Assembly: GCA_905221605.1 (NCBI GenBank)
Contig: CAJNDS010002717.1
Span: 62,001-126,000, forward strand
DNA length: 64,000 nt
DNA from: Symbiodinium natans
Taxonomy: Eukaryota > Sar > Dinophyceae > Suessiales > Symbiodiniaceae
Reading direction: 5' to 3'
Positions within the stretch are counted from its first letter, which is position 1, and every line of letters begins with the position of its first letter. Shown here piece after piece: positions 46,101-56,513 of this stretch. Made by a program: the position numbers and the translations under genes. Under the pieces are notes generated by a model. It saw only the letters and a list, made by a program, of their open reading frames with translations. It had not been told where the DNA came from and ran no database searches.

Positions 46101-46860
46101 CAGCAGGCGAGCATCATGAGCATCACCGCCCAGGCCCTTAGAGGCCAGCAGGCGAGCATCGTGAGCATCAGCCGCCCTGGCCCTTCGGACGTAAAGCCCA
46201 GGGGGCGAGCATCATGAGCATCAGCCGCGTAGGCCCTTGGCACGTGAAGCCCAGCAGGCGAGCATCATGAGCATCAGCCGCTTATAGGTCCTTGGCACGT
46301 GAAGCCCAGCTGGCGAGCATCATGAGCATCAGCCGCTTAGGCCCTTGGCACGTCATGAACATCAGCCGCCCAGGCCCTTAGCCCTTTGGTAGCCCAGAAG
46401 GCTTGGCACATAAAGCCCAGCAGGCGAGCATCATGAGCATCAGCCGCCCTGGCCCTTCGGCCCTTCGCCCTTTGGCACGTAAAGCCCATGTGCTTGGCAC
46501 TTCGAGGCCAGCAGGCGAGCATCATGAGCATCAGCCGCTTAGGCCCTTGCCACGTCAAGCCGAGCAGGCGAGCATCATGAGCATCAGCCGCCCGGGCCCT
46601 TGGCACTTAGAGCCCAGCAGGCGAGCATCATGAGCATCAGCCGCCCTGGCTCTTCGGCCCTTCGCCCTTTGGCACGCAAAGCCCATGTGCTTGAGCACAT
46701 ATATCGAACCCAGCAGGCTCAGCTGCCCAGGCCCATGCCACGCCACGTGAGCCCACAGGCGAGCATCATGAGCATCAGCCACCCAGGCCCTTGGCACAGA
46801 AAGCCCCAGGCACGCAAAGCCCAGCAGACGAAAATCAGGCGAGCATCATGTTACGTGTTG
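43120..46860. repeat. Large minisatellite, about 60 copies of a 50-60 bp unit
   Basis: The core GCGAGCATCATGAGCATCAG, followed by CCGCC and a variable linker (CAGGCCCTTGGCACGTAAAGCCCAGCAG type), is repeated about 60 times by eye, with linker variants of different length. Larger blocks are themselves duplicated: about 44460-44650 recurs near 44835-45025, and about 45130-45240 recurs near 46280-46390. Because the unit has few stops, long frames appear on both strands (for example MSISRPGP and ADAHDARLLG phrases). These are translations of the repeat, not evidence of genes. Confidence 0.95.
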
Positions 46861-46934
46861 GCCTGGGGTTTATAGTGACTCACCGGCATTGCTCGTGCTG
46901 CTATTGATTGACCCGTATTTTGTCATGACATCGG

Positions 46935-47420
46935 TGTGGGCTTGATTTGTTTAGGGTTTGTGGGTTTAGGCTCTAGGGGCTTCAGGATTTAGGTTTTACA
47001 GTAGCGATGGCTGAAAAATGCGTTCTTGGGCGCCTGAAAAACGCATTTTGAGCACAGGGCAACTCCTGGTGGGCTTGCAGGGAGGATGTCTATCAATCAG
47101 GCGACCACAATGACAATCTCAGGACTGGATAGTTCCGAGACAATATTTCGGAATGTGCGCCTTCAGCACCTGAACAACTCCGACATCTCCGACCCTGCTC
47201 TCTGCTTTCGATTTTCGGGTACTGACTGACTTGTCATTGAGGAGCCTTTGACAGGTTGAGCCAAGCAGCAGCAGAATGCCACATTCGAAACCATGGCAAA
47301 GCAGATGCCTGTCGCGGAAAAACTTCCTGTTGTCAGCGAAGCCATAGCAACCTGGTCTTAACATTTTGAGAGGCGGCTTTGCGAGTGTGAATTATGTCGG
47401 CTTGCTCGACATAATCTTTT
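46935..47420. other. No gene seen; short repeats
   Basis: Right flank of the minisatellite. It has one telomere-like patch (about 46950-47000) and a duplicated CTGAAAAANGCGTT motif (about 47010-47050). No convincing exon lies between these and 47.4 kb. Confidence 0.5.
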
Positions 47421-47427
47421 CATTGTT

Positions 47428-48060
47428 TCAGATAAGCGACTCCGCCACAGATGGGCACAAGCGTGGCAAGCACTTGCCACGAAAACTGCTGCCCCAAGCC
47501 AGCTCCCACACAGACAGTAGCCAAAGGTTCCATGCAGCCTTGGCGTTGCCAAGACTTGCCACATGTGCAGAAAACTTGTGAAGGTTTCCGGACATGAAGA
47601 ATTGATTGAGTTCCACTTGCATCCATGAGTCGGATGACATTCACCATGCCCGGGCTCATGTGAAGCGCCGCCGCGTTGAACATCACGAACCCACCCGTCC
47701 ACCTAAGCTGTGTCAATCGTCTGCAGGGGCTTGTGCCGCTTTCCGACTGCGTGATGGCAACGACGGCTCAAGCCATGCAACGTTGGAGCCTCAGAGCATC
47801 GACAAAGTCGAGCGACACAGCACTCAGGGGCAAAATGTCCGCCAGCACGGTCCAGGGTGCCAACAACTGCGCGGGCGTGCCCGGTGCAGCGTTACCCGCC
47901 TTACTCTTTCGACTCCGGCTCAAAGCGTGCGAGGCCTCGGCCAGCGAACACGGAACACTCCACGAGAACGGGAGGACTGCGCAACCTTTGGTGCTGAAGG
48001 GAAAAGCACGTGAGATGTTTCAGGTGTTGGAGTGCTTCGCGGCTGAAGGATGGTAAAGTC
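47428..48060 (-). CDS. Unidentified protein, several likely exons
   Basis: Minus-strand segments: about 47905-48060 (SFSREALQHLKHLTCFSLQH, ending at a GTAAGG donor), about 47770-47870 (TVLADILPLSAVSLDFVDAL) and 47428-47716 (GGFVMFNAAALHMSPGMVNV, then a second frame NLHKFSAHVASLGNAKAAWN). The helical-repeat style recalls organelle RNA-binding proteins of dinoflagellates (FAST/RAP or similar), but no diagnostic motif was found. A plus-strand frame at 47676-48056 competes. Confidence 0.4.
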
Positions 48061-48543
48061 CGCGCTTACGATTTCAACACTTTCCGAAGCCAGGCTCTCC
48101 TTCGCGCAGTATGCGGGAAGCCCATGAGTTCAGCTGCTACTTCAACCCCATCGCACAGCACTCTCGTCTACAATGGCTGCCTAGGCTCCGTTGCAATATT
48201 ACAAGTCTTCCCGTCACCCCGGCAAGCTCATGAATGTCCGGACGTCTGCTGGCAAGCCCCCGGCAGAGGAAGACAGCACCGCCGAGATGGTGAACTGCGC
48301 CAAGCACAGAAGCAGCGGAAGGGGCGCTTGACCTGTGCACCTCCAAATGGCAAGGAGGACGGCTGCAGGCACTGGAACAGCTGGCACAACTGCTTTCTTT
48401 AGACTTGCGCCTGCCTTTTTGCAAAGACAATCATAAGTAGCTGAGTGATCACCAGGAGTGCAATCCTGAGTCAAGCCAGCGTGGGCGGTGGGGCGGGGTT
48501 TCAGATGTCAACACATCTCAAGGAGCTTAAACCTCATCCAAGC

Positions 48544-49084
48544 TTACAGAAACTCTTGACCAGGATTCCACCCAAGCATGGCAAGCCATTCTTGCGCAGC
48601 CTGGGCCTCATAGACATGAAAGTAGGTGGGACTGCTCTGCTCAGGATGTAGTTTTTCGTGGCTCCATCCTGAAATCTCAGAACTTATCACCCAGCCTCGA
48701 CAGGTTTGCTTGCAGCTGCTTTGCCGGAAGGCTTCACCTTCGGCGCGGGGCTGGTTGCGCGATGGCGCGCCTGGCAGCAAAGCATTCTCAAAGGGTCAGG
48801 GCATTGCAGAGTCTAGAGTCTGGAGTTTAGTTCAGGGTTTCTGGTTGAAGGGCTTGCAACTGGCCTTGGGTCCGTGTGGTTCGATGGCAGGATTATCTTC
48901 CATGGTGCTGCGAATTCTGTACACCGTTCTTGCAGGCACAGGTGATCAAAGTAAAGCAGCAACGCTTCTGTAGGTTGGGGATGGCTAGGGTGGCTAAGCT
49001 AAGCAGTGACTGGCGATGATATTTGGACGCGATGGCACGCGAGATCGCATCAGCATGACTGCTTGAAGCTGCAACTTGAGCCAA
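48544..49084 (-). CDS. Possible exons, product unknown
   Basis: The 48893-49084 segment reads AQVAASSSHADAISRAIASK, then YHRQSLLSLATLAIP. The 48544-48780 segment reads GWVISSEISGWSHEKLHPEQ, then FHVYEAQAAQEWLAMLGW. Both are protein-like on the minus strand. They may continue an upstream helical-repeat gene. Boundaries are unresolved, and 49.1-49.8 kb shows no frame I would defend. Confidence 0.35.
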
Positions 49085-49823
49085 CGCAGCAGTTGCAGCA
49101 CCACTTGGCTCCCAGTGTCGGCGGATTGCTTCCGCAAGCCCAAAAAATGCAGTCCAAATATCCCACAGTCTGAGCTCTCGGCACTTGTGCCGGTGTAGGC
49201 TTGTCCTGCAGGGAAAGAGGCTTGGTGCTCAGAACATCGCTTACTTGCGGGCAACAGCTCCATCGGTCGGCGGTTTTTAGAAGCAGAGAAGCGGGAGCCA
49301 CGGCACCGGCACACTCCATGTCAAACGTGTGTTGTTCCGCGTCTGTCCTCTTGCGGCTCCTGACGATGCCAGGCGTGCAGCGGGTCTTTTGCTTGCTACT
49401 GGTTCTTCATACATGATATGTGTGGCAGCTCTTGCAGGGCCTCGATGGCTGCGTGAATCGCCTCTATGGCAGCCTCTGCACCATTGACACGGCAACGCAA
49501 CCAAGCACACGAATCCTACGGCGGGCGGACTTGCTTCTTAGTGCAGCTTGTGGAAAAGGATTTACGCATATTTGCGCTTTATGCTTGTTACCTGACTTGA
49601 TCCTAATGAAGGAAGCAGCAATTGCGTTGTGTCCAAACACACAAAGTGACTCAAAACGACTGCAAGCCGCCCAGGACAACAGACCTTGTGGTCGGCCATA
49701 AGATCGGCGTTGTGGTTGTGGACTATGATGGTGTGGTGCAGGTCCCGCTGGCAAGACCAGGAGCAATGAGACACTTGTATCCACAAACTGAAATTTTTAA
49801 CAACCTTAAGTGATTAGCTACAA

Positions 49824-50480
49824 TTAGCTACACATCTTGCCTTGATGGTCTGCAACTCCTGATTTGGCAACAACAAGGTGCAAGTGATGCAGTTGACTCG
49901 AGGTGCCCTCCTGCTCCCTCTTTTGCTCCACCTTCACAAGAAGCTTCTCCAGTTTGTCCTCGTGAGCGTGCAGTGAATGTCGATCCGATGTAAATGAATT
50001 TGCAAGAGCAATGGTCCTGCAGGACTGCTTCACCTCCTTTCGCCTGCCAAACTGCATGCACAGCACTGTTTCAGCGGCACTGTCCACACTTCTCGAGTGT
50101 GCCTTGTCCTTCTGGCTTAAAAGCACCTCTACTCTTCGCACCTGAAGGTCGAAGAAGCTTCGAAAAGCTCAGACACGCCGGTGCGTGGTGGCTCTTGAAC
50201 ATCACACGCGCACCGTACACGGTGCGCCTTGTCTGCAAGGGCATTCATGGACGATTCCATGCGCCGCAGCTCTGCGACCACCTCTAACGATTGAAGATTA
50301 TGATCAAGAACCAAAGAACCAAGTGCATGTCTGAGAATGTCGATGGCAATCGTGCGGCTGCCTGAAATTCGGCGTGGCTGGTGGCATGTTTGACTCTTTG
50401 GCTGATGTGGCTCAGCATGTCCTCTCGCTTCAGTCAGTGCTTGGCAGGCTTTCGCACCACTATTTTGTACAACGTTTTGG
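49824..50480 (-). CDS. Unidentified protein, two or three exons
   Basis: After a TTTCAG|G acceptor near 50370 the minus strand reads SRTIAIDILRHALGSLVLDH, then LQSLEVVAELRRMESSMNAL and TGVSELFEASSTFR, ending near a GTGCGA donor-like site. The next segment, 49824-50141, reads VEVLLSQKDKAHSRSVDSAA and HEDKLEKLLVKVEQKREQEG. The second exon is charged and helical. No family was recognised. Confidence 0.55.
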
Positions 50481-51425
50481 CTGTGTTGGTTTCCCTGTAC
50501 CACAACAGCTGAATTGCACAACCGAGCTAAGCTTAAGACGATGTCAATGCAACGATGTAGAACTTAAGATATTGATCTTCATAGCGCCGCACGAGAATGA
50601 ACGACAACGTTGAAGTGACTTGAAAAGACAAACAAGCCCAGAACAACGTTTAGCTTCCTTCTGCTTCAATCCCACGAGAACTCTACCGAAGCTTCATTTC
50701 GCAACAGACAGCAGGTGCACCGAAGGATTTGCATAGCCTGCTGACACAGCAAGCCTTTTCTGCTAATCAAGGCAAACAGGGCTTCAGGTTGAGTCAAGGT
50801 CCCTCAAATCTTCAAGGTGTACTGGTCGGCTGCTCTCCGGCATCTTTTCCTCGGGCCGCGGTCACTTTCCGCATCTGCGGCGGACTGGAAACTCCGAGGG
50901 GCACCGCTTGGACTGCCGTGGTTTGGGCCGGCCCGGCTGCCGAGGCGTGCAAATAGGGCATGGCATTTAGGGTACGAGTTTCAAAGCTCGGAGAAGCCTT
51001 GGTCGGGGTCCACGTTTCCGATCTTGGAGCTTTTTGCACGCAAACTCAAAGAACGGACCCGATCGCAGCGAAAGTCATGTTGAAATTCTGGAGCCCAGCG
51101 GTCGCATTGACCCGTTCCTAGGACCGTCTACGTGGACTCCAAATGCCATCTGATGAGCGTGCGGCTTCATGGCGTGCTGCTTACTGGCAAATGCTGTGGT
51201 CGTGGACGTATTCATCATGCAGGCATGGATGCTGTGCCCATTCTAACCTGGACGTACTCGCGCGCAGGAAAGCGAAGATGTGCACCTGAGCGAGCAAGGG
51301 TGGATTTTTTTCCCGCCGCAAGCCTCATTCTTGGGCGCCATCAAGTTCCAAACAAACTGAAGGTTCGGACTCCAAGCTTTGAACAAGATTCATGTTCGGA
51401 TCCTAGTTGCGTGATTAGTCAAAAG

Positions 51426-52306
51426 CTACGCCTTCGCTGCACCGGCCACACTTTCCCACATGCCCCTGACCCCGTTCTCTAACACGTTTTGTTTTGGGGG
51501 GTTGTCGTTGTCTCTTGCGCCGCTCGGCAAAGAATAAGGAGAGGCCAGCCAGAACTTGCAAGCTTGGTTTGGCTGGATCCCAAACACTCTCTCAGAGACT
51601 CGTTCAGTAGAGGAGGGATCAACCCGCAACATTGCTTCCGCGCTGGGCCTGCGCATGCTTGACCCCTGAACTCTCCCATTTCGGGTTGAACCCCTTACCC
51701 TTCCTGGATCATGAGCCTTAGTTGAGCTTCATCTCCAAACCTTCAACCCGGGCTTGGTCTGACCCCCCCCTAACTCCCCATCTTAAGAGGGAGGGGATTC
51801 GGGAAACAATGTTAGCTGCGCCGAACACAGAAGCCCACAGCTGCAATTAAAGCCTAGTCTAGACCGATGCAAGTTGACTTGAAAGTCAGCCCATGACCGG
51901 AACCTTTCGAAGCTGATCTCAGCACACTGAACCGTCGAATCTTCCAGAATTGTTTGAGGTATTCGGCATTAGAACGACCCGAAGTGAAGTCGGAAGTGCA
52001 CTCTGTCTCGCTGGTCCTGCGGCACCCATAATCTCGCATCATCCAGGCCTGCCATCCCAGAGCAGTCTTTGCTGCAAACCGATGTAGGCACAAAGTCTTA
52101 TTGCAACATGCCCAACCTGGAGGCCCGAAAGGGATAGATTGCTCATAGCCAGGCGGTCCAGGCGGGTACATGGGAGGTGGAACGTGCGGTAGGTGCGCCT
52201 GCGTCCGACCCGCTTCATTCAACTCATGGGCGAGGTGCTCATATCGGACGCAGATTTGACACACGGCAGCCCTGGCACGGCCTGCGGCAGCGCCATTCTG
52301 TACCAC
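51426..52306 (-). CDS. Unidentified protein with Pro-rich segment
   Basis: The minus-strand frame 51854-52306 begins with an ATG and reads CQICVRYEHLAHELNEAGRT, then PHVPPPMYPPGPPGYEQSI, then a basic region. Its 150 codons are open throughout. A further segment, 51426-51656, reads VFGIQPNQACKFWLASPYSL and VLENGVRGMWESVAGAAKA, then stop. They may be successive exons of one gene. No domain was recognised. Confidence 0.45.
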
Positions 52307-52319
52307 TAAGACCTTGGAT

Positions 52320-53660
52320 GCCCCGGTTTGCCTCCCAATGACTTGCGAGTGCGAGTTACACCGCAGAGTAACGACCAGCCGAGCAGCTTCATCTTGTCAC
52401 CCCTGGGTCTGTTTTAAGCATTCTGAAACTGCGCGTCGCCATTGAGCAAAGTGAGCCACGCCGGCAACAAGATGTCAGATTATCCTAAGCCCTGGGAAAG
52501 CACAACTGACTCACGCGAACTCGGGGCGGCTTCCTTGGCAATCTTTTCAAGCAAGGCCGAAAAATGGATTGAGCGGGATTGGCTGTAAAGCAGCCGGCCT
52601 GCGCCATTAACACGGAATTTGGGGAACAGGAGATCTTCTCCCGCTCACCACAACGGATCAACCAACAGAACCATGAAAATATGGCCCCTGGCTCACTCAG
52701 TTGACTGCTGCACCTTTGCCTTGGTCACCGCCACGCTACCTACTACCACAAATACCACACATGCTCCTTTGCGATGTGAGGAGGCTCAGGTGGGTACCAT
52801 TTTGGCTGCAGATGTTATTCCCATCTCACTCTCGTACTTGCTGATTTCCTGCAGAAGGAGAAGCTGAGCTGGGCAACTTGAGAAGGTCGCGTCAGCTATG
52901 GCGTGAAAGCGGTTTGAGGAGGTATGGTCAAGAAAAGGGCTAAAGAGAGTCAGTCAGACTAGTTCATGATCAGCCAAGAGCTAGAAGCCTGCACGATCGG
53001 CAACCCAGCCACAAATGTTGGTGAACCGAAAGTGCCGCTGCTTTGGTAGCTGGGTCTCTCTGCCAGTGCGCCTCAAGGATTTCTTCTGCTTGCGGCTTGT
53101 GCGACCCCTCGATGAGCCTGAAGCACGCAACCCAGCAGTCATTGCCCCATCGCCCTAGCAGAGCTCATACGCAGCCGGACTTCTTTCACCTTTCCGACTG
53201 TTGACATGCGCTAGTCATGCACTTCTGGCTTGCACCGCCACCTCACCACATCGCCGTCGAGGCTTTCCAGATAAACCACCCACGGTTGAGGGTAGGCACC
53301 TGCAGAGCCATCCGTGCATCCATCATCCATCCATCGGAGTCGCATCATTCTTCTTCACACCACAAGTGACGGCTGCTCAGTACCGCGAGCTGTCCGCAAA
53401 AAACTGGATTTACTCTAGCATGGTACCCACCGACCAGCTGCCAGCCCGACCTACTTCAGCCCAAAAAAACCTAACCTGCAAGCAACTCAAGCTGGTACAA
53501 AGTGTACAAAGCCAAGACTCGAAAGATGAGTACTGGCCAGTCACTCAAGAGCCTGGATCCATTCTTGGGCTTCAATTTATACGGTTCGGAAGCTTAGCAG
53601 TTAAACCATTAAGGTTTTCAGCATCCTCTTCAAAATCGTAGTGGAGAGAGACATTGGGGT
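52320..53660. other. No supported gene
   Basis: Open frames exist on both strands (for example plus 52619-52867 and 53201-53641), but composition and lack of splice partners give no support. The string CCATTTTGGCT at 52797-52807 matches part of the dinoflagellate spliced leader, but only over 11 bases. Confidence 0.4.
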
Positions 53661-53944
53661 ATGTTGTGTCCTAGGCTCTGATTGTAGGCAAGAGACAGGA
53701 GACGGATGTAGTACGTCTCTTCTTGGAACTCTTCACAGAACCTGACTGAGCGAAACGCTGACGAGGCCTCAAGCAAGCCGGGACTTCAACCTGGCAGCTT
53801 TCCAAGAATCTCCACGTCCTTGCCGAAATTTCCCCCAACGCTGACTTCTTCACCTCTGTTTTCGATCCTCAGGGTCGCATGCTTCTGCTCTTGCAGTGGA
53901 ATCAATTTTTGTGCTTCTTTGGGATGTAAAATGTAAAAGAGCAC

Positions 53945-54776
53945 CTACACGATGGCCCTTTCCACAACAGCCACAGTTGGAATTCTCCCACTTTGCCTGA
54001 AGCTGGTTGCCGCGTCTTCTGCATTCAGCATGACAACCAGACGATCCTTCATTCCACCGATGAACTCGCTGGAGGGATCTTGCAGAACGAACTTGCGGCC
54101 ACCCAGGAAAATGACCGCAGCATCCTGTCCACAGAATGACAGCACATACTTGAAGCCCCGCAGGGTGAATAAGGTCAAGGTTCTCAGAGACTGGACTCAT
54201 GAGTTTCTGTGGGTTCATGACCTAGCGTATCCTGCAGCGTGCACCTGTTTGGCATCATCCGTGACTCGATACAGGAGCGTGCCCACATCGCCAGAGGTCG
54301 TTCCCACTCCATCAAACCTAGAGACGCGCCTCAGAAAACCGGCAAAAAGTGCATATCAAGGATAGAAGAGGCTTTGAGATCCCCCGACTCGGATTATGAG
54401 CATCCAAAGCACACATCCTGCAGCGCCGCCCCTTCTGGAGCCTGCAGGCTCTTTGTAAAGGCCTGGCGCCAGACTTGAAAGTGAAACACTCTTTGGCACA
54501 AGATGCTCGATGCAACAGGAGCTTCTGAAGACATTCAAGATGCACCTGTGCCATTGGCAGCGCAGCGTTGAGGAGTGCTTCCATGCCAGCTTCCACCACA
54601 CGATTCGGCGGGCAGACCATGTCCAATCTCCTGAATACGACCGCCGCAGTTTCAACCAAGTGCCCCGAGCAGCATGAGCAGCTTCCTAGCGTCTGAGCTG
54701 CTGGCAAGCGCACTGACTGTCGCGAGATCCCATCTCTGAAGGCTGCCATCACTGATTCTGCAGCTTGATCGACCAT
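53945..54776 (-). CDS. Possible DUF1995-like plastid protein, multi-exon
   Basis: The first segment starts at an ATG (54774-54776): MVDQAAESVMAAFRDGISRQ, resembling the opening helix of DUF1995 proteins (..A...A..aL..G..R..v..P). Later segments are about 54440-54520 (VWRQAFTKSLQAPEGAAL), about 54245-54320 (RFDGVGTTSGDVGTLLYRVT, then DDAKQ at a GTGCAC donor) and 53945-54190 (GFKYVLSFCGQDAAVIFLGG, then FIGGMKDRLVVMLNAEDAAT). The last resembles the DRLVVLLNP step of the same family. The whole is clearly protein-coding in style. The family name is a tentative memory-based match, and the function of DUF1995 proteins is poorly known. Confidence 0.45.
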
Positions 54777-55286
54777 GAGCCGAGCCTGACAACCGAGCTT
54801 AGGGAGTCACTCATGCTGCTGTAGATGGGTTTTCCGAAGCCTGGAAACACAGAAACGGTGCCTGAACTCCTGTCTTCCGAGCATACTGCGAGATTTTATT
54901 GAGTTGGCCAGGGCACTGAGTTGGGTGGCGAAACTTCCTCAACAGCTTTGCGCGAGCATCTCGACACGCAGCGAGATGTGTTGACCTCGATCCAACTAAA
55001 CCATTTCAGCCAATTTCATGCAGCCGCGGGCGAGGATTGCACACGTGCACACCTGCTGCATGGCGACTTCATAGCCAAACGAATCCCAGCAGAGATGAAC
55101 TCTGCTCGGCAATGCGTGCGGTACGGTAACCAGCAAATAAGGTCAGGGCGGGTCTCAGACCACTCGATGTTAGATGAGGCAGCACAAAGCTACAAAGGCT
55201 GCCTCGGGTGGAACAGATGCTGTAGTTGCGTATAGTTGCGTAATGTTGGCTAACTCGTGCTCGCGTTCTGGCATGGGTGAACTTAC

Positions 55287-55385
55287 TCGCACTGGCTTAG
55301 GCTTGACTGGATGGTGGCGAGTGTCCAGTGGCAACTGCAGCTGCCAAAACCAGCACATGATGTCCCGGTCTTCGATGCGACGGCC
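55287..55385 (-). CDS. Likely exon with perfect donor, product unknown
   Basis: The minus strand reads IEDRDIMCWFWQLQLPLDTR, then HHPVKPKPVR, and ends exactly at GTAAGT (55281-55286), the strongest donor consensus in the window. No family was recognised and no partner exon was identified nearby. Confidence 0.45.
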
Positions 55386-55542
55386 ATACAGCCATCGCAA
55401 CAATGTGGCAGCGCTGGACTAGTATCAAAGATATCAAAGTAGCCAAAGACCGTAATGTGTTTTTGTGTGCTTTCTATTCTCTGCGTGAATGGGCCGTTGA
55501 GTAGTCCGTCGGACGTGCTGCCTCTAGAAGCATTAAAAAGCC

Positions 55543-56106
55543 ATGACAAGCCATATCAAGCAATCTCGTACCGAAGCAATGTCAGCCTCACGAGAGACAT
55601 TAGCCCTGCAAAGCATCTGCACCTACCGCCTTTGTCCGGATTCTGAAAGACATGATGATTGTGATAGGCTGCGTAGGGAAACTATGTCCCTGTGTCTTGT
55701 GCGACGAAGCTGGGCCACAAAGGCCACAGCAGATTGGGGCCACAATCAATCGATCGAAGCCCTTCATGCCCTTCAATCACTTAAGATGAAGCTGCGCTGC
55801 GAGAAGAAGCCAAAGGAGCATGAGCAAAGAGCCCTTTCTTTGCATGAAGCAATGTGGAGCACGTCATTGCATGCTAGGCATTATCCAGCGGTGACCAGTG
55901 GCTCCGAGTCCATGACACACCAAGGTCGGCACCGCACTTTCCTAGAAGTACGCGTCGGTGGCCAGTTTCGAAACTCTTCACATCATTTGGCAAGACTCCG
56001 TCATGTGAGCGTATTTAGCTGGTCCTGCACTGTTCACAGGTGCACGCGGCGTACCGCCCTGTGCCAAAAACATCCCAAAACGCATACAAAGGCTGCGCTA
56101 CTCTGA
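55543..56106 (+). CDS. Open frame of 187 codons, doubtful
   Basis: A plus-strand frame open for 187 codons with a moderately protein-like middle (LKMKLRCEKKPKEHEQRALS). It opposes the neighbours, matches nothing I recognise, and has no splice or codon evidence beyond its length. The minus strand here has no better candidate. Confidence 0.2.
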   Translation: MTSHIKQSRTEAMSASRETLALQSICTYRLCPDSERHDDCDRLRRETMSLCLVRRSWATKATADWGHNQSIEALHALQSLKMKLRCEKKPKEHEQRALSLHEAMWSTSLHARHYPAVTSGSESMTHQGRHRTFLEVRVGGQFRNSSHHLARLRHVSVFSWSCTVHRCTRRTALCQKHPKTHTKAALL

Positions 56107-56513
56107 AGCATCCTGAGCAGGCTCCTGAACGTCAGGTCGGCGGCGATGGAAAGATGATCACTTGGATGCAGCTCCTTGGCGAAGTCGGGGATCAAACCAT
56201 CGTTGCATCAGATCCCAGCGTCTAGCTTTTACAAGAGGGTGGCTTCTGATTGAAGAGGATTCTCAGAAAGAGTTCCCGATTAGAAAAGTACCTGAAGAGT
56301 CCCCAAGTACGATTGCCGGCCACATTTGGGACTCAGATCTGGGCACTGGGAAGGCCACCGTGGACCTCCACATCCTGCGATCAGGCCAAGCCTTTGAAAG
56401 CAGCGCCATCCGCCTATGGATCCATGCGAATCTATGTCCGGTGTCCTTTTCGGCAGGTGCCAGCCTGGATGTGATCAGGATGAAATCACGACAAATGTCG
56501 ATGAGCCGCTCAC

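Noticed and set aside
43123..46797. Many 60-110 codon frames on both strands
   Set aside because: All are translations of the minisatellite unit. They change frame with linker length and have no start, splice or domain evidence.
43120..46860. CRISPR array interpretation of the regular repeats
   Set aside because: Linkers between cores are themselves repeated and similar rather than unique spacers, units are contiguous and variable in length, and the surroundings are eukaryotic with no cas genes.
52797..52807. CCATTTTGGCT resembling the dinoflagellate spliced-leader core, as a relic of retroposed mRNA
   Set aside because: Only 11 bases match, the flanks (GTA before, GCAG after) differ from the leader, and no processed gene follows.
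53952..54365. 137-codon plus-strand frame
   Set aside because: It lies antisense to a much more protein-like minus-strand exon set.
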